Of a DNA stretch of 64,000 nucleotides, positions 37,068 through 44,930 are shown one piece after another. The notes under the pieces are model-generated. The model did not search any database. It was not told the origin of the DNA and was given only the letters and a program-made list of their open reading frames with translations. The translations under genes were made by a program, and so were the position numbers. How positions within the stretch are numbered: position 1 is the stretch's first letter; every line of letters starts with the position of its first letter. The stretch lies in NCBI GenBank assembly GCA_018268085.1, contig JAFDXE010000006.1, positions 99,663 to 163,662 on the forward strand, given 5' to 3'. The stretch is from Bacteroidota bacterium. Lineage in GTDB: Bacteria > Bacteroidota > Bacteroidia > Chitinophagales > Chitinophagaceae.

Positions 37068-39137
37068 ATGGCATTATCAACCGATATATTATTAAAAGCT
37101 TACCGCCTCATGTGTACCGCCAAAGCAATGGCAGATACTTATGAAGCCAACAGAACTCATTGCAAATATGTTCACAGTACTTCCCGTGGACACGAAGCCA
37201 TTCAACTGGCCACAGCCTTTCATCTATTGCCCTGCGATTATGTTAGCCCGTATTACCGCGACGAAAGCATAATGCTTGGATTGGGATTCAGTCCATACCA
37301 GTTAATGCTGCAATTGCTGGCAAAAGCTGATGACATGTTTACCGGAGGCAGGGAATATTATAACCACCCCAATTACAGGGGAGAAGATAAACCAACCATC
37401 ATTCACCAGAGCAGTGCAACCGGTATGCAGGCAGTGCCAACTACCGGTGTAGCACAGGGGCTGCAATACCTCGAAAAAATAAATTCAGCCTTATTAAAAA
37501 AGGGAGCTAACGATGAACTTCCTGTTGTGATCTGCTCACTCGGCGACGCCTCAGTAACAGAAGGAGAAGTAAGTGAAGCATTTCAATTTGCAGCATTGCA
37601 TCAGCTTCCCATTATTTACCTGGTTCAGGACAACGACTGGGGTATTAGTGTTACATCAGCCGAAGCAAGAACATCAAACGCTTATGAATTCATTGCGGGT
37701 TTTAAAGGGATAGAACGTACCAGCATTGATGGAACTGATTTTGAATCCTGTTACCAGTGCATGGAAAACGTAATCAGCAACGTTAGAAAAAACAGGAAGC
37801 CCTGGCTGGTACATGCAAAAGTTCCCTTGCTTGGTCATCACACCAGTGGGGTAAGAAGAGATTTTTACAGGTGGGATGATGAACTTGAAACATCCTTTAA
37901 AAACGACCCCGGGCCGAAACTAAAACAGTTTTTACTCGATAACGGTATTGCAGCATCAGCATTAGATGAAATCGAATCGGCAACAGCTATCCTTGTGAAA
38001 GCAGATTTTGATGCGGCCGTAAATGCAGCCGAACCCGACCCGGCTACTGTTGCCCATCATGTTTTTGCAGCACCGGCAATTGTTTCAGAAAAAGGCAACA
38101 GGTCTCCGGAAAATAAAGAAAAAGTGCTGATGGTAGATGCGGCATTATTCGCTATACGTGAAATAATGGAAACATATCCTGAGGCGGTTTTGTACGGCCA
38201 GGATGTTGGGCGCCGACTCGGAGGTGTATTCCGGGAGGCTGCTACACTGGCCGAACAATTTGGTGATCATCGTGTATTCAACACAGCCATCCAGGAAGCC
38301 TATATCATTGGTTCAACAGTGGGCATGAGCGCCGTTGGTGTTAAACCTATTGTAGAAGTGCAGTTTGCAGATTATATATACCCGGGTATTAACCAGCTTG
38401 TAACCGAAATTTCAAAAAGCTGCTATTTAAGTTGTGGTAAGTTCCCGGTACAAACACTTATACGTGTGCCTATTGGCGCTTATGGTGGTGGCGGCCCCTA
38501 TCATAGTGGAAGTGTAGAAAGTACGTTGCTTACCATTAAAGGAATTAAAATTGTTTATCCTTCCAATGCTGCCGATATGAAAGGTTTGATGAAATCAGCA
38601 TTCCTCGATCCAAACCCGGTGGTAATGCTTGAGCATAAAGGCTTGTATTGGAGTAAGGTTCCAGGAACAGAAGAAGCGAAAACTACAGAGCCCGACCGCG
38701 ACTATGTTATTCCTCTCGGTAAAGGAAAAATAGTGCAGGAAGCATCGGTTGAAATGATAGACCGGGGGGAAAGTTGCTGTATTGTGACTTATGGGATGGG
38801 TATTTATTGGTCGAAAGCAGCATCAAAAAGTTTTCCCGGAGCCATAGATATTATAGATTTACGTACGCTATATCCGCTGGATGAGCAATTGATTTTTGAA
38901 ACAGTAAAGAAGCATGGAAAATGCCTTATTGTGACCGAGGAGCAGCAAAACAATTCATTCGCCGAAGCATTGGCGGGAAGGATCGCAAAAAACTGCTTCA
39001 GATGGCTCGATGCGGCTCCGGAAGTGCTGGGTGCATTAAATCTGCCCGCTGTGCCTATGAACCTCTTGCTTGAAAAAGAAATGCTTCCAAACGAAGAAAA
39101 AATAAAACAAGTTCTGAATAAGCTCATTTATTCTTAA
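37068..39137 (+). CDS. Second fused alpha/beta 2-oxoacid dehydrogenase E1
   Basis: A 689-residue ThDP enzyme with alpha-type (residues ~1-330) and beta-type (~345-689) halves. ThDP motif GDASVTEGEVSEAF...N; QDNDWGISV; beta half YGQDVGRRLGGVFREA and RVPIGAYGGGGPYHSGS. It is clearly homologous to, but shorter than and diverged from, the E1 at 1018-3396, with a shorter N-terminal domain. Branched-chain 2-oxoacids are the likely substrates; no E2 or E3 is near. The ATG at 37068 is used. A separate out-of-frame ATG lies at 37051 and gives only 14 codons. Confidence 0.88.
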   Translation: MALSTDILLKAYRLMCTAKAMADTYEANRTHCKYVHSTSRGHEAIQLATAFHLLPCDYVSPYYRDESIMLGLGFSPYQLMLQLLAKADDMFTGGREYYNHPNYRGEDKPTIIHQSSATGMQAVPTTGVAQGLQYLEKINSALLKKGANDELPVVICSLGDASVTEGEVSEAFQFAALHQLPIIYLVQDNDWGISVTSAEARTSNAYEFIAGFKGIERTSIDGTDFESCYQCMENVISNVRKNRKPWLVHAKVPLLGHHTSGVRRDFYRWDDELETSFKNDPGPKLKQFLLDNGIAASALDEIESATAILVKADFDAAVNAAEPDPATVAHHVFAAPAIVSEKGNRSPENKEKVLMVDAALFAIREIMETYPEAVLYGQDVGRRLGGVFREAATLAEQFGDHRVFNTAIQEAYIIGSTVGMSAVGVKPIVEVQFADYIYPGINQLVTEISKSCYLSCGKFPVQTLIRVPIGAYGGGGPYHSGSVESTLLTIKGIKIVYPSNAADMKGLMKSAFLDPNPVVMLEHKGLYWSKVPGTEEAKTTEPDRDYVIPLGKGKIVQEASVEMIDRGESCCIVTYGMGIYWSKAASKSFPGAIDIIDLRTLYPLDEQLIFETVKKHGKCLIVTEEQQNNSFAEALAGRIAKNCFRWLDAAPEVLGALNLPAVPMNLLLEKEMLPNEEKIKQVLNKLIYS

Positions 39138-39249
39138 TTTTAGCCTGAAATCTTGTCCTGCTCCTATCTGTTTATTCCAGAAGTGCCTGTTCATAACATA
39201 CTAACGGGTACCTGAAAACGCTTAATAAATAACAATACAAATTATTGCT

Positions 39250-40008
39250 ATGATTAAAAATTTTCCAGGAGAAAAGTGGAAACCAGTTAAGTTTAAGTTT
39301 AAGTACGACAACGATCTGAAATTTGAAGTATCTAATTTCGGAAGAGTAAAATCCATCAGTAAAAATTCAGATGGAAATATTCTGAAGGGGTCTATTACAA
39401 ATGGCTACCCGGTTATCCGCAGTAAATTTTTCAGAGCCAGGGATGAGAAAAAACAACTGAAGTTTGATAAAATTAAAAAACAGGGTTTCAAACTTGCTGC
39501 TAAAGTAAAAAAACTTACTTTGGAAAAAGCAGGCAAATCGGTTATTGCTGCTGCTACAAAAGAATTGAATGAGTTTAAAAAGGCAGTATCGCTTAAATAC
39601 AAAGCCGATGAAAAAACAAGAACAATATATTATCATGTTTTGATACACCGCCTGGTTGCAGATTATTTTTTACCAAAACCTACAAAAAACCAGGTTGTAG
39701 TTGCACACCTCGATTTCAATAAATTAAATAACCGGGCGAGTAATTTGAAGTGGATGACACTGGAAGAAAATTATGCTCACCAGAAAAAGAGTCCGATAGT
39801 AATTGCTGAAAAAAAATCAAGAATCGGAAGATTCAATGGAGGCAGTCCAACAGCTAAACTAACCGAAACTAAAGTAATGTTGCTGAAAAAGCTGTTGAAT
39901 CAAAACAAAACTGTTCGGCAACTTGCAAAAAAGTTTAAGGTTACCGATACCCAGATCATCCGGATTAAAAAAGGAGAAAACTGGGGTTATGTGAAGGCGG
40001 CTAAATAG
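39250..40008 (+). CDS. NUMOD4/HNH endonuclease-like protein with HTH
   Basis: A 252-residue lysine-rich protein. N-terminal NUMOD4 motif (residues ~5-55; WKPVKF...FEVSNFGRVKSISKN, GYPVIRS), then a ~65-residue Lys-rich helical insertion (QGFKLAAKVKKLTLEKAGK), an HNH-type core (HRLVADYFLPKP, VVAHLDFNKLNNRASNLKW) and a C-terminal helix-turn-helix (TVRQLAKKFKVTDTQIIRIKKG). The usual NH of the HNH core reads AH, but the His and downstream Asn residues remain. Such architecture is found in free-standing homing-endonuclease relatives. It could be an active nuclease or a domesticated DNA-binding protein. No intron or phage genes surround it. Confidence 0.8.
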   Translation: MIKNFPGEKWKPVKFKFKYDNDLKFEVSNFGRVKSISKNSDGNILKGSITNGYPVIRSKFFRARDEKKQLKFDKIKKQGFKLAAKVKKLTLEKAGKSVIAAATKELNEFKKAVSLKYKADEKTRTIYYHVLIHRLVADYFLPKPTKNQVVVAHLDFNKLNNRASNLKWMTLEENYAHQKKSPIVIAEKKSRIGRFNGGSPTAKLTETKVMLLKKLLNQNKTVRQLAKKFKVTDTQIIRIKKGENWGYVKAAK

Positions 40009-40031
40009 CAGCAATACAAATTAATTTAAGA

Positions 40032-40057
40032 ACGGCAGGATTACATCATCCTGCCGT
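40032..40057 (-). terminator. Hairpin overlapping the end of the LolD-like gene
   Basis: A perfect 10-bp inverted repeat, ACGGCAGGAT (40032-40041) with ATCCTGCCGT (40048-40057), has a six-base loop. It contains the last codons and stop of the minus-strand ABC ATPase. The following T content is modest on the minus strand, so termination efficiency is uncertain. Confidence 0.6.
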
Positions 40058-40691
40058 CTTTCATATGTAGAATCCGGTCGCTTAATGCAGCGAGTTCTTC
40101 ATTATGTGTAACGATCAGGAAGGTTTGTCCGAATTTGTTTCTCAGGTCAATAAAAAGATTATGCAGTTCTCTTGCATTTGCTGAATCGAGATTACCGGTT
40201 GGCTCATCTGCCATAATAATGGACGGATTATTAATTAATGCTCTTGCAACGGCCACCCTTTGCTGTTCCCCGCCAGATAACTGGTTGGGTTTATTTTCAA
40301 ATCTGTCTTTCAACCCAAGTGTAGTTAGCAATTCCTTTGCCCTGGTTTCTGTTTCCCTTTTGCGGTTGCCGGCAATCCATCCCGGTATACACACATTTTC
40401 TACTGCGGTAAATTCAGGTAACAGGTGATGAAACTGGAAAATAAACCCGATGTGTTTGTTCCTGAATTTTGCCAGGGTTTTGCCTGTAAGTTTATCTGCC
40501 CGTGTATCGCCGATAAAAACCTCACCCTTATTTGGCTTATCGAGCGTTCCTAAAATATGCAAAAAAGTACTTTTCCCCGCCCCCGATGACCCCACGATGC
40601 TTACGATTTCGGCTTTCCGGATATCAATATCAACACCCTTTAACACCTGGAGCGCTCCATATTTTTTTTCAATATTTCTTGCAGATAACAT
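40041..40691 (-). CDS. LolD-like ABC transporter ATP-binding protein
   Basis: A 216-residue ABC ATPase of the LolD/MacB group. Walker A is VGSSGAGKSTFLH, the Q-loop region FIFQFHHLLPEFTAVENV, the signature LSGGEQQRVAVARAL and Walker B IIMADEPTGNLDS. I use the ATG at 40691 (MLSARNIEKKYG); a 17-residue extension to 40742 looks non-coding. LolD powers release of lipoproteins from the inner membrane, but no LolC/E-like permease lies beside it, so the partner must be encoded elsewhere and the exact role is unproven. Confidence 0.88.
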   Translation of the reverse strand: MLSARNIEKKYGALQVLKGVDIDIRKAEIVSIVGSSGAGKSTFLHILGTLDKPNKGEVFIGDTRADKLTGKTLAKFRNKHIGFIFQFHHLLPEFTAVENVCIPGWIAGNRKRETETRAKELLTTLGLKDRFENKPNQLSGGEQQRVAVARALINNPSIIMADEPTGNLDSANARELHNLFIDLRNKFGQTFLIVTHNEELAALSDRILHMKDGRMM

Positions 40692-40884
40692 TGGCCGAAA
40701 ATAAATAATAATTGTCAGCAAAAAATGATAAGCTGTCAGCAAATAAAATGTTTTTCATTCTAAAAGTACAGGGCCCGAAAATTGATGCTGCAATTTATAA
40801 AGCGGTCTTTCGTTAACAAGGTAAACACCCTGTTGAGACAGGCTGCCTTTTAACAAACAATTGAATCTTTGTTCAAAAGATACT

Positions 40885-40915
40885 TTTGGTTATTACGCAG
40901 TAACTTATACATTTG
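40885..40915 (+). promoter_or_regulatory. Bacteroidota-type promoter of the DUF2795-like gene
   Basis: TTTG at 40885-40888 and TACATTTG at 40908-40915 with exactly 19 bases between match the consensus fully. The start codon follows 23 bases later. Confidence 0.7.
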
Positions 40916-40938
40916 CAAAAAATAAACCCTTTTAGAAG

Positions 40939-41160
40939 ATGTTCTGGACACTAGAATTAGCCTCACACCTTGAAGATGCACCCTGGCCTGCAACCAAAGA
41001 CGAACTGATAGATTACAGCATCAGAAGCGGCGCTCCGATAGAAGTGATAGAAAATTTACAGGAGTTGGATGATGAAGGAGAAATTTATGAAGGACTGGAT
41101 GATATCTGGCCCGACTACCCAAGCCAGGAAGATTTCTTTTTCAATGAAGATGAATATTAA
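40939..41160 (+). CDS. Small acidic DUF2795-like protein
   Basis: A 73-residue, strongly acidic cytoplasmic protein. The sequence MFWTLELASHLEDAPWPATKDELIDYSIRSG, with the repeated acidic tail EGLDDIWPDYPSQ, resembles a DUF2795-type short protein widespread in Bacteroidota (the first half has the P-A-T-K-x-E-L-x-x-Y-A-x-x-x-G pattern). Function unknown. It is a single-gene unit with a textbook promoter and terminator, which suggests strong expression. Confidence 0.85.
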   Translation: MFWTLELASHLEDAPWPATKDELIDYSIRSGAPIEVIENLQELDDEGEIYEGLDDIWPDYPSQEDFFFNEDEY

Positions 41161-41177
41161 ATCAACTTTTTAAACAT

Positions 41178-41209
41178 AAAAATCCCCGGAATAGTTACCG
41201 GGGATTTTT
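41178..41209 (+). terminator. Terminator after the DUF2795-like gene
   Basis: AAAAATCCCCGG (41178-41189) pairs perfectly with CCGGGGATTTTT (41198-41209) around an eight-base loop. Confidence 0.9.
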
Positions 41210-41397
41210 ATTAAACTGAAGTAAAGTTGAAATTTATTGGCAATGCATCCAGCACCACTGCCATTAATGCTTAAATGTACACTTAAAATAAAGTAATACG
41301 ATCGATAAGAAACAGATGATGCTATTACAGGTAATTACCGGCCACAACTGTTTTCCCAAACCATACCACAGCCATAAATTCCTTCCGCTTCCCTGTA

Positions 41398-42210
41398 TTA
41401 TTTTTCCATTTGTTCGATCACACCCTGTGTTACACCGGTATAGGAAAATCCACCATCATGAAACAGGTTCTGCATGGTTACCATCCTTGTCATATCACTG
41501 AACATCATCACACAGTAGTTTGCACAATCTTCAGCAGATGCGTTTCCTAGCGGGCTCATTTTCTCCGCATAAAGCATAAAACCATCAAATCCTTTTACAC
41601 CACTGCCGGCAGTTGTTTTGGTAGGCGATTGGGAAATGGTATTGATACGCACATGCTTTTTTGCACCATAATGATACCCGAAACTGCGGGCCACACTTTC
41701 CAATAGGGATTTGGCATCTGCCATTTCATTATAATCAGGAAAAACACGTTGCGCCGCGATATAGGTTAATGCGATTACACTTCCCCACTCATTCAGCGCA
41801 TCTTTTTTCATGCAGGTAGCCAGCACCCGGTGGAGGCTCATGGAAGAAATTTCGAGTGTTTTGATATTATTGGCGTAATCAATTTCAGTATAATGTTTTC
41901 CTTTACGCACATTTACACTCATGCCAATAGAATGAAGGATAAAATCGAATCCGCCACCAAAGTGTTCCATTGCTTTCGTTATAAGATTATCTACATCATC
42001 CCCGTTACTTACATCACAGGCAATTACCGGCGCATTTACTTTTTCAGCCAGTTTGTTGATTTCCCCCATACGCAATGCAACCGGTGCATTGCTTAAAATT
42101 AAATCTGCACCTTCTTCTTTACATTTAATTGCAGTAATCCAGGCGATCGATCTTTCATCGAGTGCGCCGAATATAATTCCCTTTTTTCCTTTAAGCAGAT
42201 TGTAAGGCAT
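41398..42210 (-). CDS. fabI: Enoyl-[acyl-carrier-protein] reductase
   Basis: A 270-residue short-chain dehydrogenase of the FabI type. It performs the last reduction of each fatty-acid elongation cycle. NAD-binding GIIFGALDERSIAWITA; catalytic region ALTYIAAQRVFPDYNEMADAKSLLE with the Tyr-x6-Tyr-x6-Lys pattern; RINTISQSPTKTTAGSG. Length and motifs are normal. Its role complements accB-accC. The leader contains a heptanucleotide tandem repeat (42264-42298). Confidence 0.95.
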   Translation of the reverse strand: MPYNLLKGKKGIIFGALDERSIAWITAIKCKEEGADLILSNAPVALRMGEINKLAEKVNAPVIACDVSNGDDVDNLITKAMEHFGGGFDFILHSIGMSVNVRKGKHYTEIDYANNIKTLEISSMSLHRVLATCMKKDALNEWGSVIALTYIAAQRVFPDYNEMADAKSLLESVARSFGYHYGAKKHVRINTISQSPTKTTAGSGVKGFDGFMLYAEKMSPLGNASAEDCANYCVMMFSDMTRMVTMQNLFHDGGFSYTGVTQGVIEQMEK

Positions 42211-42263
42211 AAATAGATTGTTGGATGATTAATAATTTCGGTAAAAATAAGGAAGTTATAAGA

Positions 42264-42298
42264 TTAGTTATTAGTTCTTAGTTCTTAGTTATTAGTTT
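42264..42298. repeat. Five tandem copies of heptamer TTAGTTN
   Basis: Five contiguous 7-base units TTAGTTA, TTAGTTC, TTAGTTC, TTAGTTA, TTAGTTT lie between recN and fabI, 54 bases upstream of the fabI start (fabI reads on the minus strand). Only the last base of each unit varies. It lies in the likely fabI promoter/leader zone. Confidence 0.85.
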
Positions 42299-42336
42299 AA
42301 AGTTTACTCGCTTTCATGCTGCATTGTGTACTCATA

Positions 42337-42350
42337 CAGTTGGCCAACTG
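42337..42350. promoter_or_regulatory. 14-bp palindrome at the end of recN
   Basis: CAGTTGGCCAACTG is a perfect palindrome that begins one base after the recN stop codon region (stop at 42352-42354). It has no T run, so it is more like a protein-binding site than a terminator. A role is unknown. Confidence 0.35.
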
Positions 42351-42351
42351 G

Positions 42352-44007
42352 TCAATTGCTTACCATTTCTCTGGCGTTTTCCAGTGCCGCAGCTGTTGGT
42401 TTTTCTCCGCTGAGCATTTTAGCGATGGCAGTAATGCGTTCATCATTGTTGAGCAGTCGAACGGACGTTGCAATTTTATCCCCTTTTATTTCTTTATACA
42501 CAAAATAATGAGCTTTTGCCCTTGCGGCAATTTGCGGCTGATGTGTGATAGCAATGAGTTGATGTGCAGCCGAAAGATCTTTCATGATAATTCCTACCTG
42601 TTTTGCAGCTTCGCCACTGATACCGGTATCAATCTCATCAAATATCAATGTAGGCAATTCCAGCTTTTTTGCAACGAGTGATTTAATACTCAGCATCAGC
42701 CTGCTCAGCTCTCCCCCGCTTGCTACTTTACTCACTGGCTCAAAACGACCGCTCTTATTTGCATCAAATAAAAATTCAACTTCATTGATACCTGTATTTG
42801 TAAGGGGAATTTCATTGAGTTCAACTTTTAAACGGGCATTGGGCATTCCAACCTGTACCAGCAGTTTATTCACCTTATCTGATAATGTTTTCAACTGCCC
42901 CTCCCTGTTAGCAGAAATTTTTTCTGCAATAACCAGGCATTGCTGATACAATTGAGTGGTTTCCTTTTCCAGTTTTTCTATTGCGGTTGAAATATTTAAT
43001 ACAGCATCCAGCTTTTGCTGTAATGCTTCCTGTATCATTAATAATTCTGCTGTTGAATGTGCATTGTGTTTTTTTAATAATTTATATCCTGCAGATATTC
43101 GTTCATTGATCCATTCTATTCTTTGCGGATCAAAACTAACCGAATCGTCTATGCGCTCCAGTTCATCTGCCACATCCTGTAATTCAATAGCAGCAATTTG
43201 TAATCGTTTGGAGAGACCTTCTATATCGGGATGATATTCCTGCAGCGACTTCATTTTATTTTGGAGCGATTTCAATTGCTGAACAACAGGCTGCTCACTA
43301 TCTTTCAATTCAAAATAAACGGCACTCAATTGTTGCTTTACATTTTCTGCATTGCTCAGTAATTTCAATTCTGCATCCAGGTTTTCCAGTTCATTTTCTT
43401 TTAGAGAAAGTTCTTCCAACTCATCAAATAAAAAACGGTTGTAGTCGAGTTCTTTGTTTGCAGCATTTTGTTGTGCCTGTAATAATTCCAGTTCTCGTTT
43501 AGTGCGACTGTATTGTTCAAATTGTTCTTTCAGTTGTTGTACGAGCGATCCGTTTCCTGCAAACGCATCCAACACTTCTCTTTGAAAATTTTCTGAATTC
43601 AATTCAAGCGTATCAAACTGCTGGTGTAGATCTACCAGCAATACAGCCAATTCTTTCAGTTGAGACAAATTTACCGGTGTATCATTGATAAAACTTCTCG
43701 ATTTACCATTGGCCGCAATTTCTCTTCTTATTAAAATCTCATGTTCATTATCCAGGTCATTATGTAAAAAGAACTCGCTTACGTTTTTATTTTTTGCGAT
43801 GGTAAACGAACCTTCTACAATACATTTTTTATCTTTTTGCTGAAGGGCACTGCTATCGGCTCTTTGGCCCAGGATCAAGTTCAGTGCGCCCATTACAATA
43901 CTTTTACCGGCACCTGTTTCGCCGGTGATAATATTTAACCCGTTAGAAAAGTCGATTTGCAGGTCATCGATAATGGCGTAGTTCTGGATATGTAAGGTTG
44001 AAAGCAT
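42352..44007 (-). CDS. recN: DNA repair protein RecN
   Basis: A 551-residue SMC-like ATPase for double-strand-break repair. Walker A GETGAGKSIVMGALNLILG at the N-terminus, long coiled-coil middle (residues ~150-380), C-terminal ASGGELSRLMLSIKSL signature and LIFDEIDTGISGEAA Walker B. Full length for the family. It starts after a 125-base gap from the zinc-ribbon gene, which ends in its own terminator. Confidence 0.96.
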   Translation of the reverse strand: MLSTLHIQNYAIIDDLQIDFSNGLNIITGETGAGKSIVMGALNLILGQRADSSALQQKDKKCIVEGSFTIAKNKNVSEFFLHNDLDNEHEILIRREIAANGKSRSFINDTPVNLSQLKELAVLLVDLHQQFDTLELNSENFQREVLDAFAGNGSLVQQLKEQFEQYSRTKRELELLQAQQNAANKELDYNRFLFDELEELSLKENELENLDAELKLLSNAENVKQQLSAVYFELKDSEQPVVQQLKSLQNKMKSLQEYHPDIEGLSKRLQIAAIELQDVADELERIDDSVSFDPQRIEWINERISAGYKLLKKHNAHSTAELLMIQEALQQKLDAVLNISTAIEKLEKETTQLYQQCLVIAEKISANREGQLKTLSDKVNKLLVQVGMPNARLKVELNEIPLTNTGINEVEFLFDANKSGRFEPVSKVASGGELSRLMLSIKSLVAKKLELPTLIFDEIDTGISGEAAKQVGIIMKDLSAAHQLIAITHQPQIAARAKAHYFVYKEIKGDKIATSVRLLNNDERITAIAKMLSGEKPTAAALENAREMVSN

Positions 44008-44083
44008 AATGGGGCAAATTAACTGTAAATTAAGGCTTAGCTGTAAAATAGCAGTGAGATTTTCACGTGTTTTATAAAAGAAA

Positions 44084-44110
44084 AAGCCCGCTCATACAAG
44101 CAGGCCTTAC
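44084..44110 (-). terminator. Terminator of the zinc-ribbon gene
   Basis: On the minus strand GCCTGC pairs with GCGGGC (one G:U) around an eight-base loop and is followed by TTTTT. Plus-strand arms are 44086-44091 and 44100-44105. Confidence 0.6.
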
Positions 44111-44132
44111 TCATTATCAATCGTAAAAATCT

Positions 44133-44888
44133 TTATTTCACTTCAACAGAATCGTTCAGATCTGCATCTACCAAAATACGTCCGCAGTTTTCGCACACCA
44201 TCACTTTCTTGCGCAATTTGATTTCACTTTGCTTTTGTGGAGGAATGGCATGGAAACAACCACCGCAGCTATCTCTTTCTACCGGTACTACTGCCAGTCC
44301 ATTGCGGTAATTTTTGCGAATACGGTCATAGCTGGTCAATAATCTTTCATCTACATGTTCTCTTGCTGCTACGCCTTCTTTATTGTAATGCTTTTCTTCT
44401 TTTTCCGTTTCGCTGATGATTTTTTCCAGCTCCGCTTTTTTTGCATTCAGGTTTGTTTCTTTTGAGGAAACCGCCTTCTTTGCCAATTCGAGTTGTCTTG
44501 CTTTCTCCGCAATTTCTTCGGTGGCGTCTTTAATGTGTTTTTCACACAATTTTTCTTCGAGCTGCTGCATTTCAATTTCCTTATTGATCGCTTCAAACTC
44601 GCGGCTGTTCTTTACATTCTCACTTTGCTTCTCATATTTTGCAATCAGCGCCTTCGCTTCTTTAATACCTTCTTTTTTCTGTTCAATGAATTCCTGTATC
44701 CCGTTTATTTCTTCTTCAATTCTTGTTTGCCTTGCATGAAGTCCTTCAATCTCGTCTTCCAGGTCTTTTACCTCAATTGGCAATTCACCTTTCAAAATCT
44801 GAACTTCATCCAGTTTGGAATCGATCTTTTGCAGGCGAACCAATGAAGACAGTTTTTCTTCTACTGAAAACTCTTTTACTGAAGCCAT
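44133..44888 (-). CDS. Coiled-coil C4 zinc-ribbon protein (CT398-like)
   Basis: A 251-residue protein with a long N-terminal coiled coil (residues ~10-180, heptads rich in Glu/Lys) and a C-terminal zinc ribbon, CGGCFHAIPP then CENCGRIL. This matches the CT398/DUF164 family, reported to bind flagellar or secretion parts in some bacteria; here there is no flagellum. It precedes nif3 in reverse order, 42 bases apart, a pairing common in many bacteria. Function in Bacteroidota unknown. Confidence 0.88.
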   Translation of the reverse strand: MASVKEFSVEEKLSSLVRLQKIDSKLDEVQILKGELPIEVKDLEDEIEGLHARQTRIEEEINGIQEFIEQKKEGIKEAKALIAKYEKQSENVKNSREFEAINKEIEMQQLEEKLCEKHIKDATEEIAEKARQLELAKKAVSSKETNLNAKKAELEKIISETEKEEKHYNKEGVAAREHVDERLLTSYDRIRKNYRNGLAVVPVERDSCGGCFHAIPPQKQSEIKLRKKVMVCENCGRILVDADLNDSVEVK

Positions 44889-44930
44889 ATTTATATTGAT
44901 TTATTTTTTTGCTTGCTTTAAACAAGACGA

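Noticed and set aside
37051..37095. Out-of-frame ATG 17 bases before the second E1, giving 14 codons
   Set aside because: Too short and unlike any leader peptide I know; the in-frame ATG at 37068 suits the E1. A one-base indel in the true N-terminus remains possible but cannot be shown.
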